Below are positions 1 to 9,373 of a stretch of 64,000 nt of DNA, one piece after another. Made by a program: the position numbers and the translations under genes. A model generated the notes under the pieces. The model saw only the letters and a list, made by a program, of their open reading frames with translations, was not told the origin of the DNA and made no database searches. Where the stretch lies: the NCBI GenBank assembly GCA_017962005.1, contig JAGCWE010000009.1, positions 1 through 64,000 of the forward strand, written 5' to 3'. Every line of letters starts with the position of its first letter. Within the stretch, counting starts at the first letter, position 1. Source of the DNA: Paludibacteraceae bacterium. Its GTDB lineage: Bacteria; Bacteroidota; Bacteroidia; Bacteroidales; Paludibacteraceae.

Positions 1-933
1 AGCACGGACTTCATCCACTACAAGACTGACCTGCTGCTGCGCGACGCGGGCAGCGACCCCATACGCCGTTCGCAGGCGCTGACGGACATTCTCCATTCGA
101 TTGCCATAGAACCTGAACTGGTCAAGCGTAGCGAGCATATCAAACTCCTGGCGGAACTGTCCGGCAACAGCGAGCAGGACCTCCACCGCGTGATGACCCG
201 CCAGCGCCGCAACTACATCGACGAGCGGCTGAAAAAGAAGGAGGGCTCGGATGCCACGGCAACACAAGCCCCCGAAATGGAGACAATGCCGGAAGAGCAG
301 CCTGCACCCATACAGGCTGACAAGACACTGATGTACACCGCGCAGGACAAGCGCCTGCAACAGCGCCAGGCGCAACTCGACACGCATTTCCGCAACCTCA
401 TACAGGTGCTGCTGCGCGACGGGCAGAAACCCTTGTTCGCAGGCGCGGACGGCCGGCCCATAACGGCGGCGGAGTATATCTTCGCCCAACTCAGGGAGGA
501 CGGCATCACGGTCACCAACGAGACCTACGCCCGCGTGATGGACGAGTACGGACAGCATTGGCAGGAGCCGGACTTCCTCCCCGAACGCTACTTCTCTTTC
601 CATGAGGACACGGACATCAGCCGCTTGGCTATCAGTCTGTTGTCCGACCCCTACCCCCTCAGCCGCATGTTCAGCCGCCAGTACGTGTCCGAGAACATAC
701 AGGCGGATGCGCCGAAGGACGAGGCGGACGAACTGGTCAGTTACATCGTGCAGGTGCTCCTCGAACTCAAGTTCGACCTGATTAACCTCCGTATCGACGA
801 GGTGCAACGGCTGCTTTCCGACCCGTCCTTGGACGCGGACAGCCAGCAGGCGCTCCTCCGTCAGCAGATGGAATACATGCAAATACGCGGCAACATTTCC
901 CACAGTCTGGGCAACCGTGTCACTGCCATATAA
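1..933 (+). CDS. dnaG: DNA primase DnaG, C-terminal part (5' end outside window)
   Basis: The reading frame is open from base 1 and ends with TAA at 931-933, giving 310 residues of a longer protein. The visible part starts STDFIHYKTDLLL and runs through the alpha-helical segment that follows the TOPRIM core. It continues into a Pro/Glu/Gln-rich linker around residues 80-105 and a helical C-terminal region rich in Leu and Gln, which in DnaG binds the replicative helicase DnaB. The catalytic TOPRIM acidic residues and the N-terminal zinc finger lie outside the window. The product makes RNA primers at the replication fork. The family call rests on overall resemblance of the tail, the least conserved part of DnaG. 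It is followed 18 bases later by a radical SAM gene on the same strand. Confidence 0.8.
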   Translation, partial: STDFIHYKTDLLLRDAGSDPIRRSQALTDILHSIAIEPELVKRSEHIKLLAELSGNSEQDLHRVMTRQRRNYIDERLKKKEGSDATATQAPEMETMPEEQPAPIQADKTLMYTAQDKRLQQRQAQLDTHFRNLIQVLLRDGQKPLFAGADGRPITAAEYIFAQLREDGITVTNETYARVMDEYGQHWQEPDFLPERYFSFHEDTDISRLAISLLSDPYPLSRMFSRQYVSENIQADAPKDEADELVSYIVQVLLELKFDLINLRIDEVQRLLSDPSLDADSQQALLRQQMEYMQIRGNISHSLGNRVTAI

Positions 934-951
934 TATTCAAACACAATCACT

Positions 952-1710
952 ATGCTCTTTCCCACAATCATATACGGACCAGTCCATTCCCGCCGTTTGG
1001 GAGTGTCGTTAGGCGTCAATCTGATGCCCACGTCGGTCAAGTTGTGCACCTTCGACTGCATCTATTGCGAGTGCGGCTTCAACACGCCCGTCAGTCACCC
1101 TGTCCTTCCCGCGCGCGAAGAGGTGCGCACAGCGTTGGAGACGGCTCTCTGCGCGATGACGGAGATGCCCGATGTAATCACTTTTTCGGGCAACGGCGAA
1201 CCGACCCTGCACCCCGACTTTGCGGGTATCATAGACGACACGTTGGCTCTCCGCGACCGCCACTGCCCCAAGGCGCAGGTGTGTGTCCTGAGCAACTCCA
1301 CCCAACTGGGGCGCGAGGACGTCGTGCAGGCGTTGATGAGGGTGGACCAGCGCATACTGAAACTCGACTCGGCGATTGACACGACAATGCGTGCCATCGA
1401 CTGCCCCGTGAACAATGAACTGACTGTGGAAAGGATTGTGGAGCGTCTGGAGCGGTTCGGCGGCGACTTTACCCTGCAGACCTGTTTCCTGAGCGGCACG
1501 CGCGGCGGTATGACGATTGACAATACCACCAACGCCGAGGTTGAGGCGTGGTACCGCATGGTGGACCGCCTGCACCCGAAGAGGATAATGATTTACGTCA
1601 TCGACCGTGCAACCCCGGTCACAACATTGCGGAAGACTCCCCGAGAACGGATGGAGCAGATTGCTGCACCGTTGCGCGCGAAGGGCTATGACGTGGAGGT
1701 TTCCGCCTGA
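952..1710 (+). CDS. Radical SAM enzyme, wyosine-synthase-like (COG0731 type)
   Basis: A 252-residue protein with the radical SAM iron-sulfur motif CTFDCIYC (CX3CX2C) at residues 32-39. A preceding basic GPVHSRRLG segment and the following ITFSGNGEPTLHP motif both fit the SAM-binding GGE-like region. This arrangement is that of the small COG0731 radical SAM proteins related to the tRNA wyosine enzyme, although bacteria do not make wyosine, so the substrate is unknown. The chemistry should be reductive cleavage of S-adenosylmethionine to a 5'-deoxyadenosyl radical in the cytoplasm. It lies in a same-strand run between dnaG and the DEAD-box helicase, with an 18-base gap upstream and 31 downstream, so co-transcription is likely. 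An alternative is an activating enzyme for an unseen partner. Confidence 0.75.
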   Translation: MLFPTIIYGPVHSRRLGVSLGVNLMPTSVKLCTFDCIYCECGFNTPVSHPVLPAREEVRTALETALCAMTEMPDVITFSGNGEPTLHPDFAGIIDDTLALRDRHCPKAQVCVLSNSTQLGREDVVQALMRVDQRILKLDSAIDTTMRAIDCPVNNELTVERIVERLERFGGDFTLQTCFLSGTRGGMTIDNTTNAEVEAWYRMVDRLHPKRIMIYVIDRATPVTTLRKTPRERMEQIAAPLRAKGYDVEVSA

Positions 1711-1741
1711 TTACTAACTTGAATAATTATCAACCATCGAT

Positions 1742-2998
<1,257 letters not shown>

Positions 2999-3001
2999 CC
3001 T

Positions 3002-4603
3002 ATGAGAACACATTTACTTTCTGTCTGCCTTTCAGGCATATTTCTTATTCTTACATCCGGCTGCAAGCGGCGTCACGAGGTGGTTATCCTCTTCGAGAAC
3101 GACATCCACTGCGCCATGGACGCCTATGTGGACATTGCGGCGTTGCGTGATTCGGCGTTGAATGTCACACCGTACGTGAGCGTGGTCAGTTCGGGTGATT
3201 TCTTCCAGGGCGACATTGTCGGTTCCCTCTCGCGCGGGCAGTACATTGTGGACATCATGAACACTGTTCCCTATGATGTCGTCACCTTGGGCAACCACGA
3301 GTTCGACTACGGCATCGAGCGCCAGCGCCAACTCTGCGACGAGTTGACGGCGGATGTGGTCTGCTGCAACTTCAGCATACACCCTCGGGAGGGCGGACAC
3401 TTGCTGTATGCCCCGTATGTCATACGCAAGTTCGGACCGGTCAGGGTGGCGTTTGTCGGAGTGGCGACACCGTCCACCATCCACACCTCCACACCGACCT
3501 ATTTCATGGATTCGACCGGACAGGTCATCTACGACTTCCACCAGACCAACACCTTCGTCTGCGTACAGCAGGCGGTCAACGAGGCGCGCGCGAAGGGCGC
3601 GGACTACGTCATTGTCCTCAGCCACCTCGGCGATGATACGCCGCCTGTCAGCAGTCCCAATCTCATCACTGCCACCAAGGGCATTGACATCGTCTTGGAC
3701 GGTCATGCGCACCACGTCATCAGGCAGCGCCTCAACAACTCCGACGGACAGCCCGTATGGCTCGCGTCCACCGGCTCAAAGGGCAAACTGCTCGGCGAAA
3801 TCACCATCCCCGTCGAGGGCGATGTACGCATCCGCCTCATCGACCCCGTGACCATTGACGACTCCGCCCTGCCGCAGCGCGTGACGGACAAAATCGCATA
3901 CATTGAGAGTTGTCTGGACTCGCTGGTCAATAAGCCCGTCGGCTACAGTGAGGTCAATCTCTTGGACCGTGACTCGCACAAGACACGCATCATACGGTGG
4001 CAGGAGACCAACCTCAGCGACTTTGCTGCGGACGCTCTGCGAGCGGTAGGACAGGCGCAGATTGGGCTGATTCACGGCGGAGGGCTTCGTGCGCCTATCG
4101 ACACCGGGGTCATCACGCTCGGAGAACTCATCTCGCTCTTCCCCTTCAACAACCGGCTCGCCAAGGTCAGCATGACCGGTCAGCAGTTGCTTGACGCGAT
4201 GGAGGTCAGTGTCGCATCCTATCCCGTCGAGAGCGGCGACTTCCATATATGCAGCGGCCTGCGCTACTGCATCGACTCCACCATTCCGTCGTCAGTCATC
4301 TGGGACAAGATGAAGATGTTCGCGGGTGTGGGCGACACGCGCCGCATCGTCCGAATGGAAGTGGAAACGGCAAACGGCTCGTGGCTGCCCGTTAATCCAG
4401 AGGCTGTTTATACCGTATCGGGATTGAACTACACCCTCTTGTCGGGAGGCGCGTCGGGCATGTTCCGTTATGCCCGGCCCATGGAGGCTGAGGACATCAA
4501 GGACACCGAGGTGCTGCAGCGTTATCTGCACATGCTCGGCGACACCATCCGCACCTCGCAGTACCCCGAAGACCTCCACGAGCACCGCTTCGAGGTCATG
4601 TAA
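3002..4603 (+). CDS. Lipid-anchored bifunctional metallophosphatase / 5'-nucleotidase
   Basis: A 533-residue protein. The N-terminus has a signal peptide ending in the lipobox LTSGC, predicting a lipoprotein with Cys at residue 21. The metallophosphatase domain follows: FENDIHC, GDFFQGD, TLGNHEFDYG, VLSHLGDD and LDGHAHH supply the usual Asp, His and Asn metal ligands. The 5'-nucleotidase C-terminal domain begins near residue 330, with HGGGLRAPIDTGVIT and FPFNNRLAKV. Together they should hydrolyse extracellular or periplasmic nucleotides to nucleosides and phosphate. In many Bacteroides the two domains are separate adjacent genes; here they are one chain. The first motif reads NDIHC where the family usually has NDxHG. 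It directly precedes the 38-39 bp repeat array, whose first unit could act as its terminator. Confidence 0.88.
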   Translation: MRTHLLSVCLSGIFLILTSGCKRRHEVVILFENDIHCAMDAYVDIAALRDSALNVTPYVSVVSSGDFFQGDIVGSLSRGQYIVDIMNTVPYDVVTLGNHEFDYGIERQRQLCDELTADVVCCNFSIHPREGGHLLYAPYVIRKFGPVRVAFVGVATPSTIHTSTPTYFMDSTGQVIYDFHQTNTFVCVQQAVNEARAKGADYVIVLSHLGDDTPPVSSPNLITATKGIDIVLDGHAHHVIRQRLNNSDGQPVWLASTGSKGKLLGEITIPVEGDVRIRLIDPVTIDDSALPQRVTDKIAYIESCLDSLVNKPVGYSEVNLLDRDSHKTRIIRWQETNLSDFAADALRAVGQAQIGLIHGGGLRAPIDTGVITLGELISLFPFNNRLAKVSMTGQQLLDAMEVSVASYPVESGDFHICSGLRYCIDSTIPSSVIWDKMKMFAGVGDTRRIVRMEVETANGSWLPVNPEAVYTVSGLNYTLLSGGASGMFRYARPMEAEDIKDTEVLQRYLHMLGDTIRTSQYPEDLHEHRFEVM

Positions 4604-4613
4604 AAACAGATTT

Positions 4614-5049
4614 GCGACTTCAAGTGAGAACGAAAACTTGAAGTCGCAAAGTGCAACCTCAAGTGTGGATGATATCTTGAAGTCACAAAAGCGACCTCAA
4701 GCGAGGGTGATATCTTGAAGTCACTGAATGCAACCTCAAGTGCGGCTGAAATCTTGCAGTCACAAAAGCGACCTCAAGTGAGGCTGAAATCTTGAAGTCA
4801 AAAAACGCAACCTCAAGAGAGACTGAAACCCTGAAGTCACAAATGCAACCTCAAGTGAGGCTGAAATCTTGAAGTCACAGAATGCGACCCCAAATGAGGC
4901 TGAAATCTTGAAGTCAAAAAACGCAACCTCAGGAGAGGCTGAAACCCTGAAGTCACAAAAGCGACCTCAAGCGAGGGTGATATCTTGAAGTCAAAAAACG
5001 CAACCTCAAGAGAGAGTGAAACCCTGAAGTCACAAATGCAACTTCAAGT
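4614..5049. repeat. Tandem array of eleven 38-39 bp hairpin-forming repeats plus a partial twelfth
   Basis: Units begin at 4614, 4653, 4691, 4730, 4768, 4807, 4845, 4884, 4923, 4961, 5000 and (partial) 5038. Unit lengths are 39,38,39,38,39,38,39,39,38,39,38, an almost strict alternation. Each unit starts GCRACCTCAAG and ends CTTGAAGTCA plus an A-rich linker, so its ends are inverted and can pair. The first unit is the cleanest: GCGACTTCAAGT and ACTTGAAGTCGC form a perfect 12-bp stem. Because lengths are not multiples of three and frames close, the array is non-coding. It sits immediately after the metallophosphatase gene. Unlike CRISPR there are no unique spacers; divergence is spread along the unit. 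Confidence 0.95.
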
Positions 5050-5108
5050 TTGGGCGGATTGATTTGTATATGCCTCTTTCAATTCTCCCATGCAAGTACG
5101 TAGGAGGA

Positions 5109-5141
5109 GCGGGTGATTAGCGGGTGATTACCGTGTGATTA
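5109..5141. repeat. Three 11-bp tandem direct repeats
   Basis: GCGGGTGATTA occurs twice back to back at 5109-5119 and 5120-5130, followed by the related CCGTGTGATTA at 5131-5141. The stretch 5051-5208 has no other recognisable content. The repeat lies just upstream of the point where the broken DinD-like reading frame begins. Confidence 0.8.
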
Positions 5142-5208
5142 CCGCGTTAGTTGGCTATGAGCGCGCTACCCGTCCGCTGAGGTGTGACCATCTTATTGGA
5201 CGGGTGAT

Positions 5209-5726
5209 CCGGAGCAGACTTTCCAGATGGCGGTAGAGGATTACCGCCGGCAGGGCTATTCGGACAAGTGGATCAACGAGCGGATGCGTTCCATTGAGAT
5301 GCGCAAGGAGCTGACGGACGAATGGCAGCGTGCGGGCATAACGAAAAGAAAAACTTTGCCATCCTCACGAATGTGCTCACGCAGGCATGGAGCGGAATGA
5401 CCACCGGCGAATACAAACGCCACAAGGGTCTGACCAAAGAGAACTTGCGCGACAACATGACAAATATCGAACTGGCACTCAACACCCTTGCGGAAGTGGC
5501 GACCACCGAACTGTCGCGCGAACGTAATCCCAAGGGGATGAACGAGAGCAAGCAGGCTGCTCAAGCCGGCGGACAAGTGGCCAAGAATGCGCGGCAGGAT
5601 TTGGAACGCCAGTTGGGGCACAGTGTCATTTCTTCACAGCGTGCGTCCTACTATATCCGCCCGATAGAAGAAGGAAAGGCGGAAGAACTGCCTTCCGAAG
5701 AGGACACAAGCAACCCGCATGAATAG
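5209..5726 (+). pseudogene. Truncated and frameshifted DinD-like (DNA-damage-inducible protein D) gene
   Basis: Two frames together give the C-terminal half of a DinD-like protein. Frame 1 from about 5209 encodes FQMAVEDYRRQGYSDKWIN and ELTDEWQRAGIT up to about 5343. The homologous reading then continues in another frame with NFAILTNVLTQAWSGMTTGEY, TKENLRDNMTNIELALNTLA and ERNPKGMNESKQAAQAGGQ to the stop at 5724-5726. A one-base loss in the A-rich ACGAAAAGAAAAAC at 5341-5354 explains the shift. An in-frame stop at 5185-5187 and the absence of a start or N-terminal domain show that the 5' half is missing. DinD-family proteins are associated with SOS-type responses and mobile elements. The family assignment is from remembered resemblance and is moderately sure. 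Confidence 0.75.
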
Positions 5727-5806
5727 AAGAAATGGTAGTCGTTACTCCGGAAAATTATATAGACTGGTTGCATTGACACTACTCATACAGACACACCTAT
5801 AAGGGG

Positions 5807-5914
5807 ATGGTGTATGAGTGTTCGCTGTTCGCGAATCCCGAACAGTTGGAAAATAAAACTGTCGAAAAACAAGTCAGTCAAGCATCTATCGCAAGGATGA
5901 TTGGCAACAAGTGA
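5807..5914 (+). other. Short ORF, possible gene fragment
   Basis: ATG at 5807 opens a 35-residue frame, MVYECSLFANPEQLENK and onward to MIGNK, closed by TGA at 5912. A 14-residue frame (MVVVTPENYIDWLH) lies just upstream at 5742. Both may be remnants of one decayed gene behind the DinD-like pseudogene. I do not recognise the sequence, and it could equally be chance. Confidence 0.2.
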
Positions 5915-5930
5915 GACGCACCGTGAAACC

Positions 5931-5960
5931 GCCAATCCCCTGTATCGTATCTTTGCACCC
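5931..5960 (+). promoter_or_regulatory. Promoter-like element GCCAATCCCC...TATCTTTGCA, copy 1
   Basis: GCCAATCCCC followed by TGTATCG and TATCTTTGCACCC. The TATCTTTG part (5948-5955) matches the Bacteroidota -7 box TAnnTTTG. The same 27 bases recur at 6024 and, nearly identical, at 58171. No gene follows on the same strand within 1.4 kb apart from the second copy, so what it drives is unclear. Confidence 0.55.
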
Positions 5961-6023
5961 TAAAACAAGAGGAAACTGAAAAATCCTGAATGATGTGGAA
6001 GAAAGCTGAAGGAAACTGAACGT

Positions 6024-6053
6024 GCCAATCCCCTGTATCGTATCTTTGCAGCC
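6024..6053 (+). promoter_or_regulatory. Promoter-like element GCCAATCCCC...TATCTTTGCA, copy 2
   Basis: Identical to copy 1 for 27 bases and 93 bases downstream of it; the -7-like box is TATCTTTG at 6041-6048. It points rightward towards the end of the serpin gene, which runs the opposite way, so transcription from it would be antisense to the serpin mRNA or serve a lost gene. Apart from these two copies and the short ORF at 5807, nothing else is recognisable in 5727-6076. Confidence 0.5.
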
Positions 6054-6076
6054 GGAAACAACAACGTTCCCCGTGC

Positions 6077-7321
6077 CTAAAGGCTGTCTATGACGGCTGT
6101 GAAGAGGATAGTCCCGTATTGCTTCTCACGGATGACAAGCAGGAAGGGACGGTCAGCGACAAAGCGATGGAACGGATTAACCGAGCTTTTTTCATACGTT
6201 CCTATCGTGGTTACTGCCGCGGCTTCTGTTCCTTCCTCGTCCACATTGAGTTGGCACACCTGCTTCACTTTGCCGATGAAAAGCGGACGCCCGCTCAGCA
6301 GCGAGAAATCGGCCATATCGGGATTGAATGCGTCCGTCATTCCCATCTGTTCCAATACGGAACTCAGGTCGGACTCACGTGACAAGCTGAATTTGGGTAT
6401 GCTCAGATAGACCTCTGCCTGTTTCATCTTGCGGATGTACTCCTTCCACACGGCGGCATCCAGTTTGTCCACGGTCTTTTTGAGGTCCTTGTCTTTCGCG
6501 GGCAACAGAATGTCCATACAGTATTTGCCTTCTTTGTAGGGCAGTTCCACCAACCGCACGTCATCGTCCTCATAGTAGGCGTAATCCGATGTTAGGTTCA
6601 TAAAGTCGGCTTTGACCGCCTTGCCGCTTGCGGTGGTGAAATCATACGGCTCTGTCTGGCTCTTGTCAAATGCAACCGCCCACACGCCTTTGAAATACAA
6701 GGCATTGGCAAGCAGCATCCGCAGGTTCGTGAGGTCTTTCGGTTCTATCACCTTTTTTATCAGTTGGTTTGTGTTGTCCGATGCCCATCGGTTAATCAAG
6801 TCGGCTGTACGGGTGTCGTCAAAATCAACATTCTGTATGCTGGCGGAGAAAAACTCTCTGTTGGTCTGCAGAAAAGTGTCATGGAAAGGGTAGCCTTCCT
6901 GCGCCCAGATGGAATTGGCTATATGCACCGTATTGCTCTGGTCCAGTGCAGGAAGTGCTTTCAATAACGTTTTAAAATACAAGTTTATGTCCTCTATCGT
7001 AGCATCTTTGTCAAACCCTGTTGTTTCGCTCATCTGCTTGAGTGTGTTGCCGTCTGCGCCGTTCATCAGCATTCCTAACGCCATTGACGCTGACAGTGGC
7101 GAAAGGATGATGTTCTCATTCTTTTGGTCATCGGCATAAACCTTTTGAAGCAGTTCGAACGAAAAGTCGTTGCAGTCTTCCGTCATTATTTCCTGAACGG
7201 GCGACAAGTGTATCGCCACGGGGTCTTTCACTCCGTTTCCGCCTGTCCCTGTCTGATTGTTTCGCTCGCATGCACACAGAACAATCGTGCATAAAAGAAT
7301 CACATGAATTTTTGTTCTCAT
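6077..7321 (-). CDS. Serpin (serine protease inhibitor, family I4), lipoprotein
   Basis: A 414-residue protein. I choose ATG at 7321 rather than 7405 because it begins a lipoprotein signal peptide (MRTKIHVILLCTIVLCACERN; lipobox VLCAC split here as IVLCA-C) and because the promoter at 7352-7382 lies downstream of the longer start. The serpin fold is shown by NIILSPLSASMALGMLMNGA near the N-terminus, YFKGVWAVAFD, the reactive-centre hinge VDEEGTEAAAVTT followed by IGTYEKS, and FVADRPFLLVIRE near the end. Serpins trap serine or cysteine proteases by insertion of the cleaved loop. Lipid anchoring would place it at the envelope or cell surface, fitting protection against host or competitor proteases. 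It stands alone, convergent with pseudogene debris. Confidence 0.93.
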   Translation of the reverse strand: MRTKIHVILLCTIVLCACERNNQTGTGGNGVKDPVAIHLSPVQEIMTEDCNDFSFELLQKVYADDQKNENIILSPLSASMALGMLMNGADGNTLKQMSETTGFDKDATIEDINLYFKTLLKALPALDQSNTVHIANSIWAQEGYPFHDTFLQTNREFFSASIQNVDFDDTRTADLINRWASDNTNQLIKKVIEPKDLTNLRMLLANALYFKGVWAVAFDKSQTEPYDFTTASGKAVKADFMNLTSDYAYYEDDDVRLVELPYKEGKYCMDILLPAKDKDLKKTVDKLDAAVWKEYIRKMKQAEVYLSIPKFSLSRESDLSSVLEQMGMTDAFNPDMADFSLLSGRPLFIGKVKQVCQLNVDEEGTEAAAVTTIGTYEKSSVNPFHRFVADRPFLLVIREKQYGTILFTAVIDSL

Positions 7322-7351
7322 ACCGTTTCTGATACTATTTGTTTTTGCCGC

Positions 7352-7382
7352 CAAAGATATGACAAACCGTCGGATTGACCAA
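7352..7382 (-). promoter_or_regulatory. Promoter of the serpin gene
   Basis: On the minus strand TTGG is followed by 19 bases and TATCTTTG (plus-strand CAAAGATA at 7352-7359), matching the Bacteroidota -33/-7 consensus. Transcription would begin about 25 bases before the ATG at 7321. Confidence 0.75.
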
Positions 7383-7440
7383 TGATAATTCTCACATTTT
7401 TCCATTCCTTTGCTATGGAATCCGCTAATACGTTTTTCTT

Positions 7441-7472
7441 TTTGCTTATATATGCCGAAAACCGTACTTTTG
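7441..7472 (+). promoter_or_regulatory. Promoter of the glycan operon
   Basis: TTTG at 7441-7444, a 20-base spacer, and TACTTTTG at 7465-7472. It is the only clear rightward promoter ahead of the operon from 7497 to 13913. It leaves a leader of roughly 20 bases before the TTG start. Confidence 0.75.
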
Positions 7473-7496
7473 CGTGTTTTTGGTGTCTGCTAAAGT

Positions 7497-8666
7497 TTGA
7501 TTGCCGATATACTTATATTGCTTGTATTGCTGATTGGAGGGTTCTTGTTAAGCAGAAGAGACATCCTGTCCCCCGCAGTGCTTGTTTCCTTCGTATGGCT
7601 TTTCGCATTACTGTGTTACGTGCTGCTTCCGCACTCACTTTCTCCTATGGGCAGACAGTCTTTGGTCGGGGTCGGTTTGTGGGCTGCTGGTCTGGTTGTC
7701 GGGGCTTTGTTTATGCAGTCGTTCCGCTATTCCGCCCATTCAATGCAGGCTGACAAGCGTATCCGCGAAATCTACTTTTGGATTAGTCTGGCTTGCGTTC
7801 CTTTATTGGCAAGATTTGTCATTCAGGCGCTTGGTGCCAATTTGGATGCCTCGCCTGCTATGCGCCTGCGTTGGGCGGCTCTTGGCAGCGGGCAGATTGA
7901 CGGTGCCGCTTATTCGCCATTTTATTACGTCCTGTGGCTGGCCACCTACCTGCTTTATCTCTATGATGCCGACCGGAAGCATTGGATTCGGGCTTGCCTG
8001 ATGGGTGTTTTGGTCATTTCATTCGGCATAGCCACTATGTCCAAACTTCTGATTCTTAACGTAGGCGTAATGACTTTGGTCGTCCTTTACCATAAGGAGG
8101 TTATCCGGTTCCGGCATCTTGTGACGGGCGCAGGTGTGCTGGCGGTCATCCTGTTGGTTTTTCACGCAATCCGGCAGGCAAAGAGTCTGGACGGCGAATA
8201 CACTGCCTTTGTGGTGGAGCAGTACGTCCTCCGCAATTTCGCAGCGTTTGACACCGTACAACCCTGCTCGTCATCCCACTGGGGGGAGAACGTCTTCCGC
8301 ATCTTCTATGCCGTAACCTACAAACTGGGCATCGGCACCGTTGAACCGATTGATACGCTCCTGCCTTGGATTAGCAAACCAGTCAATACCAATACGTACA
8401 CCTGCCTGTATCCGTTTTTCAAGGATTTCGGTTATTGGGGTATCGCCTTGTTCGCACCCTTCTTGGGAGCAATGATTGGATGGGTGTATAAACGACGTCA
8501 GCAGGGCGATGAGTTTTTTACGATGCTCTATGCTTATTTCTCCACAATGCTCATTATTGAGTTTGATGCGGAGATATTCTTCACCAATCTGGCAGGAAAC
8601 GTCAAGTTTGTCTTGCTGCTTCTGATTCCGTTTCTGTTCGGTGGATATAAAAAGCGCGCGGAATGA
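7497..8666 (+). CDS. O-antigen / oligosaccharide repeat-unit polymerase, Wzy-like
   Basis: A 389-residue integral membrane protein with about ten to twelve hydrophobic segments (for example ADILILLVLLIGGFLL at the start and FVLLLLIPFLFGG at the end). It has a large polar loop around residues 235-300 containing SSHWGENVFRIFYAVTYKLG, the layout of Wzy-type polymerases. The start is TTG at 7497: no ATG fits, and the promoter at 7441-7472 ends just upstream. Wzy enzymes join lipid-linked oligosaccharide repeats on the periplasmic face. It is the first gene of an operon of glycosyltransferases and overlaps the next gene by four bases (ATGA). No Wzx flippase is visible in the operon. Sequence identity within this family is low, so the call is by topology and context. 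Confidence 0.75.
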   Translation: MIADILILLVLLIGGFLLSRRDILSPAVLVSFVWLFALLCYVLLPHSLSPMGRQSLVGVGLWAAGLVVGALFMQSFRYSAHSMQADKRIREIYFWISLACVPLLARFVIQALGANLDASPAMRLRWAALGSGQIDGAAYSPFYYVLWLATYLLYLYDADRKHWIRACLMGVLVISFGIATMSKLLILNVGVMTLVVLYHKEVIRFRHLVTGAGVLAVILLVFHAIRQAKSLDGEYTAFVVEQYVLRNFAAFDTVQPCSSSHWGENVFRIFYAVTYKLGIGTVEPIDTLLPWISKPVNTNTYTCLYPFFKDFGYWGIALFAPFLGAMIGWVYKRRQQGDEFFTMLYAYFSTMLIIEFDAEIFFTNLAGNVKFVLLLLIPFLFGGYKKRAE

Positions 8667-9373
8667 ACGACATACTCTACATAGTTGTTATCTACGGCAT
8701 ACGGGAGACAGACAGCACCGCATGCCGCAGCCTGCGCAGGGTGTTAGGGGATGAGCGGTACGGACGGCAGGTATATGTGCACGACAACACTGCTGACAAT
8801 ATCTACCTCGCTGCTGCTTACAACAAAGGAGTCGGCTACGCGCAGGAAAATGGCTTCGAACGGATTGTTCTGCTGGATGATGACACGGAAATCACGGAAA
8901 GCTACGTCTCCGAACTGCAACAAATGACGGCGAACGATAGTCAGACGGTATTTGTACCCCGCCTCGAAGACGGCAACGGCCGTCTGCTGTCCCCCTTCCA
9001 GTATCACGGCAGACTGACGGCGTTCAATTCGGGAGTGGCTATACCTGTATGGATTATGCAGGACGAAATAGGTTCTTTCAGCAGCAGTTACCCGTTGGAC
9101 TATCTCGATTACTGGCTGTTCATGCAACTGCACCGCAAGGGCGTACCCGTAAAAGTAATGGATTCATCGTTGCGTCATTCGCTCAGCATCTCCGATTACA
9201 GTCAGGTGTCTGAAAGCCGCTACCGGTCACTCCTGCAGGCAGAGAAGCAATTCGCCCTTGATGAGGGAGGTGCTTGTCCGCTTCTTTACCGCCTGCGGCT
9301 GTTGGGGCGGGCGGTCAAATGGACGCTGACAGGACACCGGTACGCAAAACAAACGTGGAGGGCCGCCCTATGA
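8663..9373 (+). CDS. GT2-family glycosyltransferase
   Basis: A 236-residue cytoplasmic protein with a Rossmann-like GT-A fold. Visible motifs are VVIYGIRETDST at the N-terminus, the nucleotide-sugar region AAAYNKGVGYAQENG, and the acidic metal-binding cluster LLDDDTEI around residue 74. The order resembles rhamnosyltransferase-type GT2 enzymes. It should transfer a sugar from a nucleotide donor to a lipid-linked glycan. Start ATG overlaps the polymerase stop by four bases, and its own stop overlaps the next start in the same way, implying translational coupling. Donor and acceptor cannot be read from the sequence. Confidence 0.8.
   Translation: MNDILYIVVIYGIRETDSTACRSLRRVLGDERYGRQVYVHDNTADNIYLAAAYNKGVGYAQENGFERIVLLDDDTEITESYVSELQQMTANDSQTVFVPRLEDGNGRLLSPFQYHGRLTAFNSGVAIPVWIMQDEIGSFSSSYPLDYLDYWLFMQLHRKGVPVKVMDSSLRHSLSISDYSQVSESRYRSLLQAEKQFALDEGGACPLLYRLRLLGRAVKWTLTGHRYAKQTWRAAL

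Noticed and set aside
4614..5049. Possible CRISPR array
   Set aside because: The units are contiguous, with no unique spacers; the variation is spread over the whole unit, and no cas genes are near.
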